Below the pieces are notes generated by a model, which worked only from the letters and a program-made list of their open reading frames with translations, was not told where the DNA came from and ran no database searches. DNA of 64,000 nt from Chromobacterium haemolyticum. GTDB lineage: Bacteria; Pseudomonadota; Gammaproteobacteria; Burkholderiales; Chromobacteriaceae. The stretch is from NCBI RefSeq assembly GCF_002081825.1, contig NZ_MUKU01000010.1:1-64000 (forward strand), given 5' to 3'. Position numbers and translations under genes: made by a program. This document shows, piece by piece, positions 22,269 to 31,003 of this stretch; the first letter of the stretch is position 1; every line of letters begins with the position of its first letter.

Positions 22269-22292
22269 GAAAAAACCCGCCATTGGGCGGGT
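22269..22292 (-). terminator. terminator between protease/scaffold and capsid genes
   Basis: CCCGCC/GGCGGG stem with six Ts on the minus strand. Partial termination here could balance the expression of the genes; that is inference. Confidence 0.75.
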
Positions 22293-22312
22293 CGGGTTTA
22301 ACGCTTTGTTGG

Positions 22313-23494
22313 TCAGCCGATGCGGCGGCCGGAATGGACCATCTTGATCAGGCTGGCTACCTCGTTCGTGCTGCCGTCGCTGTTCTGCACCTGGGGCGCA
22401 GGGGTGTCGTCAGCGCCACCGCCGAGGTCGTCGCCCTTGGTCAGGGCCTTCAAGGTTGCTTTCGCGGGCTCCGGCGTGGCCTCCAGCTCTTTGACGCGCT
22501 TGGCGAGCGTGTCGCGCTCGGTGCCAAGCTTGGCCACAAAGTCGGCGGCGATCTCGCCCTCGGCGCAGCCTGCCGCGCCGCAGGCCTTCAGCAGTGCATC
22601 GTGGTCGTTGGCCTTTTTGGTGAGCTCACCGAATTGCTCGGCCTTGGCCACCTTGTCGGCCTCGTCGTCGTCCGTATCCTCGGCGCCCAGCTCCTTGAGC
22701 AGCTTCATGATCTGGTTCAGGGTGGCCTGGTCGGTGTTGCTGTTGCGCCGGCCGGCCTTGTGAAGGTCATTGGCTTCACCTTCGGCTTTGGTCAGGCCAT
22801 CCGTCTTGGCTGCCTTGACCGCCGACTGCAGGCTGGCCAGCAACTCGTCGACCTCCTCGGCGGCCATGGCCTTCAGGAGCTCCGCACCCTGTGCCAGCCA
22901 TTCGCGCATCTGCAGGGGAATCGGGCTGTCGTCCTGCTCGCACTGCTTTTCGTACTCAGCACTGGAGACCAGATAGCCCAGGCTATCGAGCAGGTCAGCA
23001 AAGCGGCTGACGCTGTACAGGCCCTTGGCCAGCGGTTCGTTCAGTTCGATGCCGTCCGCTTTGAAGCATGTGATCACCGCATCTGGGTTGGCAGGGCGGT
23101 CAACCAGGCTTATTTCGGTAAGGCGCAAGCCGGTGATGGTGGTTTTCTTCAGTTCGTCGCGGTGAGTGACGCGGCCGCCGATGCTGAAGCCCTTGTAAAC
23201 GTCCGCCTTCACCTTCTTGACCGCCTCGCTATCGACCACGTGCGCGCAGAACTTGGTGACGCCGTCGTCGCCTACTTCCACCTCCAACGCGGTGCCTGCG
23301 GCCTTGGGCTGGTGCATCTCTCGCACCGCCCCAAACTTCATGTAATCAGGCAGGGCGGCCTTCATCGCTGCGGCGGTGATGATCTCGCCGTCAGAGTCCA
23401 CGCTTTCGGTCGAGGCGATGCCCCAGACCTTCAGCGTGCCGTCGTCCATCTCCTCCACTTTCGAGATGTCACCGTACAGGGTTTTCTTGCTCAT
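22313..23494 (-). CDS. prohead protease fused to scaffold (XkdF-like)
   Basis: 393 residues. The first 160 residues (IASTESVDSDGEIITAAAMK, VREMHQPKAAGTAL, YKGFSIGGRVTHRD, TEISLVDRPANPDAV) match XkdF/U35-type prohead proteases; His in MHQP and Ser in FSIGG are the likely catalytic pair. The last 230 residues are charged and helical (KELGAEDTDDDEADKVAKAE), as in internal scaffolds. One polypeptide carrying both roles is common in siphoviruses. The start at 23494 has GGAGAA six bases upstream; a GTG at 23500 is the alternative. Confidence 0.82.
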   Translation of the reverse strand: MSKKTLYGDISKVEEMDDGTLKVWGIASTESVDSDGEIITAAAMKAALPDYMKFGAVREMHQPKAAGTALEVEVGDDGVTKFCAHVVDSEAVKKVKADVYKGFSIGGRVTHRDELKKTTITGLRLTEISLVDRPANPDAVITCFKADGIELNEPLAKGLYSVSRFADLLDSLGYLVSSAEYEKQCEQDDSPIPLQMREWLAQGAELLKAMAAEEVDELLASLQSAVKAAKTDGLTKAEGEANDLHKAGRRNSNTDQATLNQIMKLLKELGAEDTDDDEADKVAKAEQFGELTKKANDHDALLKACGAAGCAEGEIAADFVAKLGTERDTLAKRVKELEATPEPAKATLKALTKGDDLGGGADDTPAPQVQNSDGSTNEVASLIKMVHSGRRIG

Positions 23495-23509
23495 CTTCAC
23501 TTCTCCGGG

Positions 23510-25708
23510 TTATTCGTCTATCAGGACCGGCACAACGTCACAACGGCAGTGCGGGTGTGCCGGTGCGGTCCCGCGGCCATGGGGGAATGGTTTGCCGAGT
23601 GCCCGCCGCTGGCCGTCCAGGGCTGCACATGCGGCGCAGCAGCCGGCGCCGGTGATCCACTCCACGCCCTCGACGTCGCCGCTCTCTACGTAGGCTGCAA
23701 GGTTGCCCTCGGCGTCAGCGAATGCCGACTCGGTTCGCGCGATCATCTCCGCGCGGGCGGCGCCGAAGACATGGTCCTCGCCGATGGCGTTGGCCAGCGT
23801 GCTGGCGGACCAGCCTTCCTCCGTTGCTGAGGTGACCAGCTCATTGACCCGCAAGCGGGTTGTCTCGTCGATACGCCAGCGGGCGTCAGGGTTCTGAACC
23901 AGCTTTCCATCTACCCATCGCATGCCCACCATCTCGGCCGCGCGGCTGTCCGCGTAGGCGATTGCGTTCTGGTTGGCCTGCGCCAGGACATCCGCTGGCA
24001 CGTCGCCAAGATCCGCACCGAGCTGGCCGAAGCCGGCGGCGACACCATCCTTGGCCAGCGAGCGCAGGCTCTTGCGTACCTGCTTCGCCAGCAAATCCCA
24101 GCGTGCGCGCTCGATCGCGTCTTCGAAGACGGTCGGGCTGTAGTCCATGGCGCCTTCGTCTTTTTCCGTGCCTCCATGCAGCGCCAGGTCTGCGAGCGAT
24201 TCGGCCAGGCCGGCAAGGAACTGCTCAATAGCGCCACTCATCGCCGCACGCGCCCGAACAACCGCAGCCCGCTCGCGGTTGATCGGGCGAATGGCTTTTT
24301 TTGCTTTGGCCAGCGCCTCCTTGCCGCCGTCGTCTTCCTTGCCGTCGCCGGCTTCGCCTGGGTCATCAGCCCCCGATCCTGGGCCGTTATCGACCACTGG
24401 CGGGGCAGGGTTCATGTCCGCGCGCTGCTCGGGCGTCAGTGCCGGCAGGCCGAAGCGCTTGGCGCGGACTTCGTCGGGGTGCAGGATCTTCGCCTCGACA
24501 TATTTCTTGTCGATCTCGGCCTGCTCCAGCGGCTTGACTGACTCCTCTTCGTGCCAGACGAACTCAATGTCGCTCCACCCGAAATGACGGAGGATGATCC
24601 GGTCCATCAGCGCCTTGACCCATTCCTGCATCGGGGCGAGGCCTTCGGCCAGCGCCTGTTCGGCGCCGGTCTGCGCTGTGGCGCGGTTCATCTCCTTGAT
24701 GAACGGCTGCGGCGAGACGCTGAAGGCGTAACAAACGATGCGCGCCAGCCATTCGTCCATTTCGTCTTTGAGTGCGATTTCCTTGGTGTTGAACGGCTTG
24801 ACGCCGCCAGGGACGAACCGAGTCCGGCGGCGCTCACTGTCGTTACCCGCCAAAATCGAATTCCAAAAGGATTCAAACTGCGCGATCTGATCAGCAGACC
24901 ACGTCTCGGGGACAGAGAAAATCAGGTCAGGCGTGGCGCCCTCGGTGTAGTAGGACATCTGATACGCCTGCCGGCGCAGCGCAAGGTTGACGGTGGTGAT
25001 CACCTGCTCGACTGGAGAGAGTCCGTAGACCTTATGCGTGCGTGGGTTGCGCGGCATGTAGATCAGCTCTTCGCGGGTGTAATCGACCGCCGGCAGCCCC
25101 TTCAAGATCTGCTGGTACGCTGGATCAGGCGGCGCCGGCGTCCTGCCTCCTTGATCCAGCACCCGCTTGATCGTGGAGCCGTCTATCGGCTCCAGGGCGT
25201 ACAGCGCGCCGCCCAGCGTCTTGCGCGGGTAGACGGCGGGGGCATCGATCACCAGCAGGTCTTCCAGCAGCATGCGCAGCCAGGTGTTCCAGTCGTGCTC
25301 TTTGTCCGGGGACTGGAAGAACTCGACCAACTGATCGCAGCGCGCGTCCGGCTCCGCTGATTCGTTCGCCGGCGTGCCGACCTTGTCCTTGCGCTTGACT
25401 GTCCATTTCAGCTTGGCCAGCTGATCCTTGCGGGTCTCGATGATCAGCCGCATCAGGTCGTAGCTGTCGGCAAGCGCGCGCATCTGGGCGAAGGTAACCG
25501 CTTCGTCCTGGCGTGGTTTGCTGGTCAGGTTGATGCCTGTCCGGAAGTCAGACTGACGCCCGGCGACGCTATCCGGTGCGGTTGCCGCCGGCGGTTCGCC
25601 TGGCCCGAACCACTCGTCGGGGACATTGCCGGATAGCATGAAGCGCGCGCCGGCGACAACGCGGGCGATCAGTCCCTGTTCGATGGGGGTTATCTTGGGT
25701 TGAGCCAT
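23510..25708 (-). CDS. portal protein fused to MuF-like minor head protein
   Basis: 732 residues. The N-terminal 470 are a portal (SYDLMRLIIETRKDQLAKLK, WLRMLLEDLLVIDAPAVYPR, YGLSPVEQVITTVNLALRRQ, FSVSPQPFIKEMNRATAQTG). Then a Pro/Gly/Asp-rich linker leads to a Mu gpF-like domain with IARTESAFADAEGN and the Cys/His cluster TGAGCCAACAALDGQ...HPHCRCDVV. The portal is the DNA gate of the head; gpF-type proteins are minor head proteins. These are usually two genes. The start overlaps the large terminase stop by 19 bases. Confidence 0.88.
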   Translation of the reverse strand: MAQPKITPIEQGLIARVVAGARFMLSGNVPDEWFGPGEPPAATAPDSVAGRQSDFRTGINLTSKPRQDEAVTFAQMRALADSYDLMRLIIETRKDQLAKLKWTVKRKDKVGTPANESAEPDARCDQLVEFFQSPDKEHDWNTWLRMLLEDLLVIDAPAVYPRKTLGGALYALEPIDGSTIKRVLDQGGRTPAPPDPAYQQILKGLPAVDYTREELIYMPRNPRTHKVYGLSPVEQVITTVNLALRRQAYQMSYYTEGATPDLIFSVPETWSADQIAQFESFWNSILAGNDSERRRTRFVPGGVKPFNTKEIALKDEMDEWLARIVCYAFSVSPQPFIKEMNRATAQTGAEQALAEGLAPMQEWVKALMDRIILRHFGWSDIEFVWHEEESVKPLEQAEIDKKYVEAKILHPDEVRAKRFGLPALTPEQRADMNPAPPVVDNGPGSGADDPGEAGDGKEDDGGKEALAKAKKAIRPINRERAAVVRARAAMSGAIEQFLAGLAESLADLALHGGTEKDEGAMDYSPTVFEDAIERARWDLLAKQVRKSLRSLAKDGVAAGFGQLGADLGDVPADVLAQANQNAIAYADSRAAEMVGMRWVDGKLVQNPDARWRIDETTRLRVNELVTSATEEGWSASTLANAIGEDHVFGAARAEMIARTESAFADAEGNLAAYVESGDVEGVEWITGAGCCAACAALDGQRRALGKPFPHGRGTAPAHPHCRCDVVPVLIDE

Positions 25709-27168
25709 GGGTTTTCCTGTTGTTGCTGCGCTGCTGCGGCTCGGGCCTCGGCCTCCTGCGCAAGCTTCTGCAGGTAGTCGAGCATCCCGGTGTTGCCGCC
25801 GAACAGCTCGTGGAATGCGCGTGATAGGGCGTCGACTTGGTCGTCGTGCGCGCCGTTAGGGAATACGCGCATCTCGGCGATCAATGCGTCGTTCCATGGT
25901 GCGCGCAGCATCATCACGTTGCCGACGTTGCACTGGGCCGCGAACGGCTCGGCGCGCGTCACCTTGTCGCCGGACTCAACCGACGAACTGACGGACTTGC
26001 CCGCCAGCAGACGTGTGAATGAAGCGACTTGGGACTTGCCGGCCTGGCCAGGGTCTTGCGGGATGCTGACCTTGACGCTGTTGCCGTCCCTGTCGGCTGT
26101 GTTCTTTAGCGTGCTTTCGACCTCGTGCGGCGCGCCTTGCATGCGCACCATGTCGCCGATGATGAAACGGCCATCGGGGGTAATTCCAAGCTTGCCGCCG
26201 GCTGTCCAGTCTGGGTCACTGCCAGGTTTTGGCACGCTTGCGGCGAAGTCCCACGCTCTTATCCAGCGAGTGCCGGCTGGTACAGCGTCGATGATCGGGA
26301 TGGCGTCGGGCCTGAAGGTGTTGCCGTCGCCTGGGGATGGCTCTTGCTGGTACTGGCCGGCGAAGGTGTAGGGGCTGGCCCGCTGCATGATCTGCAGCCG
26401 CTCGACGGTGTGTTTCTCTGGCCAAAGGGCCGTACCGTCTTCCTGCAGGGCCTTCAGCTTGACGTGCTCCCACTTCTCGCCGTTACCGCCCTCCAGCAGC
26501 CAGCCGGAGAGGTCTCGCTCATGCAGGCGCTGCATGATGAGGATGATCGGCGTTTCAGGGCTGTTGCAGCGGCTCTCCAGCGTGCTCTGGAACCACTCGA
26601 TAACGCCGTTGCGTATCGTGTCGCTGCGCGCCTCGTCGGCCTTGTGCGGGTCGTCGATTACGATCGCACCGCCGAAGCCTTCGCGCACCTTGCCGGCGCC
26701 ATAGCCGGTGATCGTGCCGCCAGAGCCTACCGCGTAGAAGACGCCGCCTTCCGTTGTCCCCCAGTCGTCCTTGGCCTGGCTGTCGTCGCGCAGGTGGACG
26801 TCTGGGAAAATCTCCCGGTATGCCGGTGAGCGCACAATCTCGCGAATCTCGGCGCTGTTCTTGGTGGCCAGCTTCCCGGAATAGCAGGTGTGTATCCATT
26901 CGCTATCCGGGCATTTCCCCATCGCCCAGGCCGTGAACATCACGACCGCAATCTCCGTCTTGGAGTACCGCGGCGGGATGTTGATGACCAGCCGCTTGCA
27001 CTCGCCACGGAAGACCCGCATCAGAGCTTCGCAGATCAGCTTGTGCTGCCTGGCGCGGCGCCATTTGAATTTCTTGCGCTGCTGGAACATCCAGCGCACG
27101 AAGAAATAGAAGTCCTCGCGCGCCGCGATGCGTGCAGCCTCGCGTTCCTTCGCGCTGAACTCCCTCAT
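25690..27168 (-). CDS. terminase large subunit
   Basis: 492-residue packaging motor. The ATPase Walker A is IPPRYSKTE (64-72), Walker B is IVIDDP (169-174), with coupling motif residues in TPIILIMQRLHERDLSG. The nuclease half has WDFAAS and GAHDDQVDALS, the metal-binding Asp residues of the RNase H-like fold. The architecture is that of the TIGR01630-type terminases of siphoviruses. It is followed directly by the portal and preceded by the small subunit. The Gln-rich C terminus is encoded within the overlap with the portal gene. Confidence 0.93.
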   Translation of the reverse strand: MREFSAKEREAARIAAREDFYFFVRWMFQQRKKFKWRRARQHKLICEALMRVFRGECKRLVINIPPRYSKTEIAVVMFTAWAMGKCPDSEWIHTCYSGKLATKNSAEIREIVRSPAYREIFPDVHLRDDSQAKDDWGTTEGGVFYAVGSGGTITGYGAGKVREGFGGAIVIDDPHKADEARSDTIRNGVIEWFQSTLESRCNSPETPIILIMQRLHERDLSGWLLEGGNGEKWEHVKLKALQEDGTALWPEKHTVERLQIMQRASPYTFAGQYQQEPSPGDGNTFRPDAIPIIDAVPAGTRWIRAWDFAASVPKPGSDPDWTAGGKLGITPDGRFIIGDMVRMQGAPHEVESTLKNTADRDGNSVKVSIPQDPGQAGKSQVASFTRLLAGKSVSSSVESGDKVTRAEPFAAQCNVGNVMMLRAPWNDALIAEMRVFPNGAHDDQVDALSRAFHELFGGNTGMLDYLQKLAQEAEARAAAAQQQQENPWLNPR

Positions 27169-27170
27169 GG

Positions 27171-27620
27171 TCAGACCTCGTCGATGATGCCCTTCAGAAC
27201 CTCTTGGAACTCGGCAACGCTGCTGAGCTGGGTTTGCTGCTGAATCGGTCCACCACCAGGGCCGGAGAGCTCTTTCCGCACGCGGTCAGCGTACTTGTCC
27301 GGATCGCGGGCCTTCAGCAGGAAGATCAGCAGGGTGTCGGAGTACTCGCGGATCGTTCCGCACTTCTGGCCCTTGTAGAAGACCGGCTTCAGCGTGCCGT
27401 CCATGGCGCGCCGCACGGCTTCGTCTTCGAGTGCCGATGTGCCCAGCTTGACCGCTTCGTCCCAGGCGGCGGCGAAGTCGTCGTTGCCGGCGCGGACCTC
27501 GTACAGGTGGCCGCGCGACACACGTATCGTCTTGGCCGCCGCCGAAACATTGGCGGTGTTCGACAGCACTTCCAGAAAGCGCGCCATTTTTTCAGCTGTC
27601 AGCTTTGTATGGTTCGCCAT
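27171..27620 (-). CDS. terminase small subunit
   Basis: 149 residues. An N-terminal helix-turn-helix (ARFLEVLSNTANVSAAAKTI, then VSRGHLYEVRAGN) binds the packaging site. The middle has AVRRAMDGTLKPVFYKGQKC, the usual strand-rich part of this family, and LIFLLKARDPDKYADRV. It lies immediately before the large subunit with a two-base gap. The packaging site itself is probably inside or near this gene but I cannot locate it. Confidence 0.85.
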   Translation of the reverse strand: MANHTKLTAEKMARFLEVLSNTANVSAAAKTIRVSRGHLYEVRAGNDDFAAAWDEAVKLGTSALEDEAVRRAMDGTLKPVFYKGQKCGTIREYSDTLLIFLLKARDPDKYADRVRKELSGPGGGPIQQQTQLSSVAEFQEVLKGIIDEV

Positions 27621-27632
27621 CTGCTATTTCCT

Positions 27633-27935
27633 TCAGAATTGGATCGCGCCCTTGGCCTTCAGCGCGGTGTGAACTGCGCGGGACAGCGCGTCATTGAGGG
27701 ATTCGCCTTCATCCGGACGGGTGGCCAGGACGGTCACAGCTTCTTCCTGGGTGATGAAGTGGGACTGCTGGGCGAAAGTGACAAAGGTCCGGCTGGCCGG
27801 CTGACCCTCGGCTGCGGGGGCAGTCTCCCGGACCACGCCAAGGGAGACGGTTGCGGAGATCGAGCCGTCCTGGTTGACGTTGACCGGACGGATGCAGAAG
27901 CACATCGGTTCGTTGATGGGGGTGAGGGTCAGCAT
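27633..27935 (-). CDS. hypothetical protein upstream of the terminase
   Basis: 100 residues (MLTLTPINEPMCFCIRPVNV...), start at 27935 with GGAG six bases away; the longer frame to 27980 crosses a terminator. The product looks like a small beta-rich domain followed by a helix (GESLNDALSRAVHTALKAKG). Family unknown. As the first gene after the terminator pair, it probably opens the late operon. Confidence 0.6.
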   Translation of the reverse strand: MLTLTPINEPMCFCIRPVNVNQDGSISATVSLGVVRETAPAAEGQPASRTFVTFAQQSHFITQEEAVTVLATRPDEGESLNDALSRAVHTALKAKGAIQF

Positions 27936-27945
27936 TTGAGGCTCC

Positions 27946-27972
27946 AAAAAAAAGCCCCGCGGCGGGCGGGGC
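27946..27972 (-). terminator. terminator at the start of the late operon
   Basis: GCCCCGC/GCGGGGC stem followed by eight Ts on the minus strand, only 11 bases before the first late gene. It must be bypassed for late expression, like lambda tR'. Confidence 0.85.
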
Positions 27973-28060
27973 GAGGTCATGAATCAGGCGGATTATTCAT
28001 GTGGTATCTGGGGTGAAACCCTTGCATTATGGGGATGTGCAGAGGGTCTTGAGGAGGCCT

Positions 28061-28100
28061 GAAAACAAAACAGCCCAAACCATGGACGTGGTTTGGGCTG
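28061..28100 (-). terminator. terminator after the Q-like gene
   Basis: A perfect 12-base stem CAGCCCAAACCA/TGGTTTGGGCTG (28071-28082 with 28089-28100) followed by TTTTGTTTT on the minus strand. It ends the early operon. Confidence 0.9.
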
Positions 28101-28122
28101 CTGTAAAACAGTATAAATTTAT

Positions 28123-28695
28123 TCACGTAGCAACGCAAGTGTTACTGTGGAAAGCCTTGCTGCGCTTGGCGTTCCGGTATGTTGCATGCTTCACCAAATC
28201 CAGCACCTGCACCTCGATTACAGCAAGTGCGGTTGAGAACGTGCCGCTGAGGATGCGGAACGCCTCATGCTGGCGCCGGCAGATTGTCGGCTGGGACAGC
28301 ATGTAGGTCTGGCCCATGTCGTCCTGACTCCGGGCCATCTCCTGTTCGTTCACCCAACCGCGGGTGAGCTCTCGGCGCAACGCAGTTGGCCAGCCACCTG
28401 GCAGCAGCCGGGCAGCCTCAATTACTGCCCGGGTATCCGCTGTGAAGTATGCGGCCAGCACCTGCTGTTCGCGCGCCGGCAGCCGGGCCACCTTCGCCAG
28501 AATGTCTACCGCCAGCATTTTCAACTCGTCCGGTGTAAGCGCGTCGAACTCGCGAGGTGCCGCCTCTGCGAACTTCTGGACTTTCACCGGGATCGCCTCG
28601 GACATCTGAAACGCCCAGCCAACCAGCGCGCGGATAGTTGAGAACTGCATATCGCCCTCGATTTCGTTTTTGTCTTGTTTGGTCATCACGGTCAT
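28123..28695 (-). CDS. putative late-gene regulator (Q-like), last early gene
   Basis: 190 residues. The C-terminal part LSQPTICRRQHEAFRILSGT reads like a helix-turn-helix and resembles the end of Q-type antiterminators; the N-terminal 110 residues are helical and Arg-rich. The assignment rests mainly on place: last gene of the early operon, followed by a terminator, a 90-base gap and a second terminator before the late genes, as with Q, PR' and tR' in lambda. ATG 28695 overlaps the RusA stop. A different regulator is possible. Confidence 0.45.
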   Translation of the reverse strand: MTVMTKQDKNEIEGDMQFSTIRALVGWAFQMSEAIPVKVQKFAEAAPREFDALTPDELKMLAVDILAKVARLPAREQQVLAAYFTADTRAVIEAARLLPGGWPTALRRELTRGWVNEQEMARSQDDMGQTYMLSQPTICRRQHEAFRILSGTFSTALAVIEVQVLDLVKHATYRNAKRSKAFHSNTCVAT

Positions 28696-29135
28696 GCGGC
28701 GAACAGCGCGCCCTGTATTTCCTGAACCTGCACGACAACCCCCGGCGTCTCGCCATAGCGCTTACGGACGACGATGTCGCATGCCTGGACGTCATCGGTC
28801 CACACGATGCCGTTCATGCCATCGAACAGCGCTTTCACCACGTTGTCGGCGTCGGGCTTTTTCGTGGGTAGCACCTGGCCGGCGATGGCCGCCGCCTGTT
28901 TTTTCTTGCTCCAGCTCGCTGGGATCGGCAGCGTGATCAGCATGCGGACGTCAGCGGGGCCGGTGAGCGGTGCGCGGCCGGCCATGGCTTGCTGGGCGGC
29001 AAGTGCGACCATTCCCTCGTAGCTCGCGGTTTTCTCCGGCGTGTACATCCGTGCGAACTTGCCGCCTCGCGTGCTGACCTTGGGGCGCCCTTTCCCGACT
29101 GGCGCGCCGGGTACGGTGAAGCGGATCGGGGTCAT
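28692..29135 (-). CDS. RusA-type Holliday junction resolvase
   Basis: A 147-residue nuclease that cuts four-way junctions. It begins IRFTVPGAPVGKGRPKVST and has the family's acidic catalytic cluster KKPDADNVVKALFDGMNGIV followed by WTDDVQ. Start at 29135 (MTPIRFTV); the frame further upstream belongs to the neighbouring gene. It overlaps both neighbours by four bases. In phages, RusA clears recombination intermediates before packaging, in line with the recombination cassette elsewhere in the prophage. Confidence 0.92.
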   Translation of the reverse strand: MTPIRFTVPGAPVGKGRPKVSTRGGKFARMYTPEKTASYEGMVALAAQQAMAGRAPLTGPADVRMLITLPIPASWSKKKQAAAIAGQVLPTKKPDADNVVKALFDGMNGIVWTDDVQACDIVVRKRYGETPGVVVQVQEIQGALFAA

Positions 29136-29713
29136 GCCGCGTCCTCCATGGGGTTGGTTTTCGTCAGGAACGGAACAAGGCTTTCCGGCACAGGCTTGCG
29201 TGAGTCTTGGATCGCTTCGGCCGCCATGCGCTTGCCATGCATCCCGCCCTTGTAGACGCCTCGCGCGGTCTCGTCGGCGATTGCATAGGCCCATTCCAGC
29301 TTGCGAACGTTGTCACTCGGGAAGCGCATGCTTCGCGCTGCGCGTTTGACCTGGGCGATCTGCACTTCGGCCTCTTCGCGGGTCATCCGCGGCCCGGTGA
29401 GCTGGTTCGGGTTGTACTCCGGCGCCGGCGGCCGGATGTCACGGGCGCAGCAGGCGGTCAGGAACTCGTCGCAGGACGGCGGGTGCTTGAACGTGGTATC
29501 CAGACCGTGCTTGACGTCCGCAGGGGACAGGTTCCGCAGCTTTTGGGCCCACACGTCCATCGCCTCCAGTACGCCGACGTCGTGGCCGTCATTCGGGCCG
29601 CCTTCGACCAACTTCCCCGTTCTGAATTTTTCGAGGAACACGCTTCCGAAACTGCCGCGGAGAACGCGGAAAATCTCCCGCACCGTGGCGCGGTCAAGAT
29701 GGGATCGCTTCAT
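29132..29713 (-). CDS. helicase loader-like replication protein (lambda P type)
   Basis: 193 residues. The N-terminal half with VLEAMDVWAQKLRNLSPADV and TTFKHPPSCDEFLTACCA fits the pattern of lambda P-like proteins (W-x-x-x-L, then P-x-x-x-x-F-x-x-x-C). Lambda P brings the host DnaB helicase to the O-bound origin. The gene comes right after the O-like gene and overlaps its end by 20 bases, the same O-P order as in lambda. The C-terminal half has no known motif. Confidence 0.65.
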   Translation of the reverse strand: MKRSHLDRATVREIFRVLRGSFGSVFLEKFRTGKLVEGGPNDGHDVGVLEAMDVWAQKLRNLSPADVKHGLDTTFKHPPSCDEFLTACCARDIRPPAPEYNPNQLTGPRMTREEAEVQIAQVKRAARSMRFPSDNVRKLEWAYAIADETARGVYKGGMHGKRMAAEAIQDSRKPVPESLVPFLTKTNPMEDAA

Positions 29714-30542
29714 AGCTGCCTCCGGTGGTGAGGTAATGATCGCCTACGCCGATTGAGTCAGCGGCGGCGGCGCGGCCAGCATCTGCCCCTGGGCGGTTCG
29801 CAGCTCGCACCTTGGCGTCGGTGACGCGCTGCCGGTCGGCGTTGAACTGCTGCTGGTCGAGCATCCACTTGCGGAATTGAGCCTGCCAGGCTTGCAGATC
29901 GGCACGGGTCTCGCGTCGGGCTTGGTAGTGGGCAACGAAGCGATCGACTTCGGTCGCCAGATCCAGGCCTGACGATTGTGCTTTCGCCACGTCAACCCGC
30001 GCCGGTTGAAAGTCGTCAGGGACGGTGAGGCCATCGCCGGTGTCGCGCGAGCTCTCACCCACCGAACGTAGTGAGGTGGGTTTATCTGTATCTTTATCTT
30101 TATCTAGCGGGACATTGCGTGACTCGTCGTGACATTGCCGTGACACTGGCTGTGAGCCTGAAAGCTCTTTGGCCTCTCTCTGACGCTGGCGCTGCTCTCG
30201 TTTCCTTTCTGCAGCTGACTTTGCGCCGGTTTTCTCGTCGCCTGAGTCCTCGCGTTTTGGCTGGCGCCCATCCCACCCTGACAGCTTATTACCGTCCAAA
30301 ACGCGGCCTTGCATCGCGTCTTGAATGGCCTTGATTGCGTCCTCTGTCACGTCGAGAGCGCTGGATAAATCTTCTGCCGTGACAGTCACGTGACCTCGCG
30401 TGACATTGCGTGACGCATCGACCAGCAAATGCAGATAGACGGCTTGCACCAGCGCAATCGGTTGCCCGGAGATGCGGCTGATCGTCCGCCATTTGGGGTC
30501 GTTTGGCATGTCATGCCAAAGGCGCAGCCATTGGGTGCTCAT
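29694..30542 (-). CDS. replication initiator, lambda O-like with DnaT-type domain
   Basis: 282 residues. The N-terminal part (1-90: WLRLWHDMPNDPKWRTISRI, then SSALDVTEDAIKAIQDAM) is a winged-helix DNA-binding domain common in phage O-like proteins. A charged linker of about 80 residues follows. The C-terminal segment (DDFQPARVDVAKAQSSGLD, then FVAHYQARRETRADLQAWQA) resembles the DnaT DNA-binding domain. The gene contains repeated GTGACATTGCGTGAC-type elements and an A/T-rich tract, a likely replication origin as in lambda O. Confidence 0.8.
   Translation of the reverse strand: MSTQWLRLWHDMPNDPKWRTISRISGQPIALVQAVYLHLLVDASRNVTRGHVTVTAEDLSSALDVTEDAIKAIQDAMQGRVLDGNKLSGWDGRQPKREDSGDEKTGAKSAAERKREQRQRQREAKELSGSQPVSRQCHDESRNVPLDKDKDTDKPTSLRSVGESSRDTGDGLTVPDDFQPARVDVAKAQSSGLDLATEVDRFVAHYQARRETRADLQAWQAQFRKWMLDQQQFNADRQRVTDAKVRAANRPGADAGRAAAADSIGVGDHYLTTGGSYEAIPS
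30081..30414. other. putative replication origin inside the O-like gene
   Basis: GTGACATTGCGTGAC at 30400-30414, near-copies at 30129-30144 (one extra base) and 30109-30123 (one change), and further GTGAC/GTCAC units at 30379-30393. Next to them lies the A/T-rich tract 30081-30106 made of TATCT repeats. Iterons followed, in gene direction, by an A/T-rich stretch is the layout of lambda ori. The elements are visible; origin function is inferred. Confidence 0.6.
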
Positions 30543-30544
30543 CG

Positions 30545-31003
30545 CTACCCCCTGACTCGCTGGATCATGCCCATGGTCACCGAGACCAGATCCCAGAGCG
30601 CGGACTCGATCCGCTTGGCTTCAGCCGGGCTGACGCGCTCGCCCCACTCGGAGGTGGGCTGCTCTGCATCGGAAATCTCGCGCGCGACCTCGCCGCATTC
30701 CGTCGTCAGCCGGCAGCACTCGCGGGAGAGTTCTTTGAGCGTTATCTCCGCATCAGGCAGGGCAACAGTCACGCGGTTGCAGAGCGCGGCCAGGGCGTCG
30801 GCGATGGCCGGGTCTTGCGTGCGGTCGGTGATCTCTGCGGCCTCCTCAAGCGTCAGCTGGTTGGTTTCGCAGTTGGGGTTCAGCTTGTTGGCCAGCAGCT
30901 TGGGGTAGGTCTTCATCGCGGCGGCCAGGCCGGCAATGCCGTTGTGGTGGCTCTTTGCGATCGTCTGGGCGGCGGCCGTGATGTGAATGTAGCGGGAGCT
31001 CAT
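30545..31003 (-). CDS. phage regulatory protein, CII/CP76 family
   Basis: 152 residues. The segment IAGLAAAMKTYPKLLANKLN, then NQLTLEEAAEITDRTQDPAI, matches the Phage_CP76 family of CII-like regulators. CII activates establishment of lysogeny; the CP76 members are thought to have the same role. It follows the Cro-like gene with overlapping ATGA and precedes replication genes, exactly the lambda cro-cII-O-P order. Confidence 0.8.
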   Translation of the reverse strand: MSSRYIHITAAAQTIAKSHHNGIAGLAAAMKTYPKLLANKLNPNCETNQLTLEEAAEITDRTQDPAIADALAALCNRVTVALPDAEITLKELSRECCRLTTECGEVAREISDAEQPTSEWGERVSPAEAKRIESALWDLVSVTMGMIQRVRG

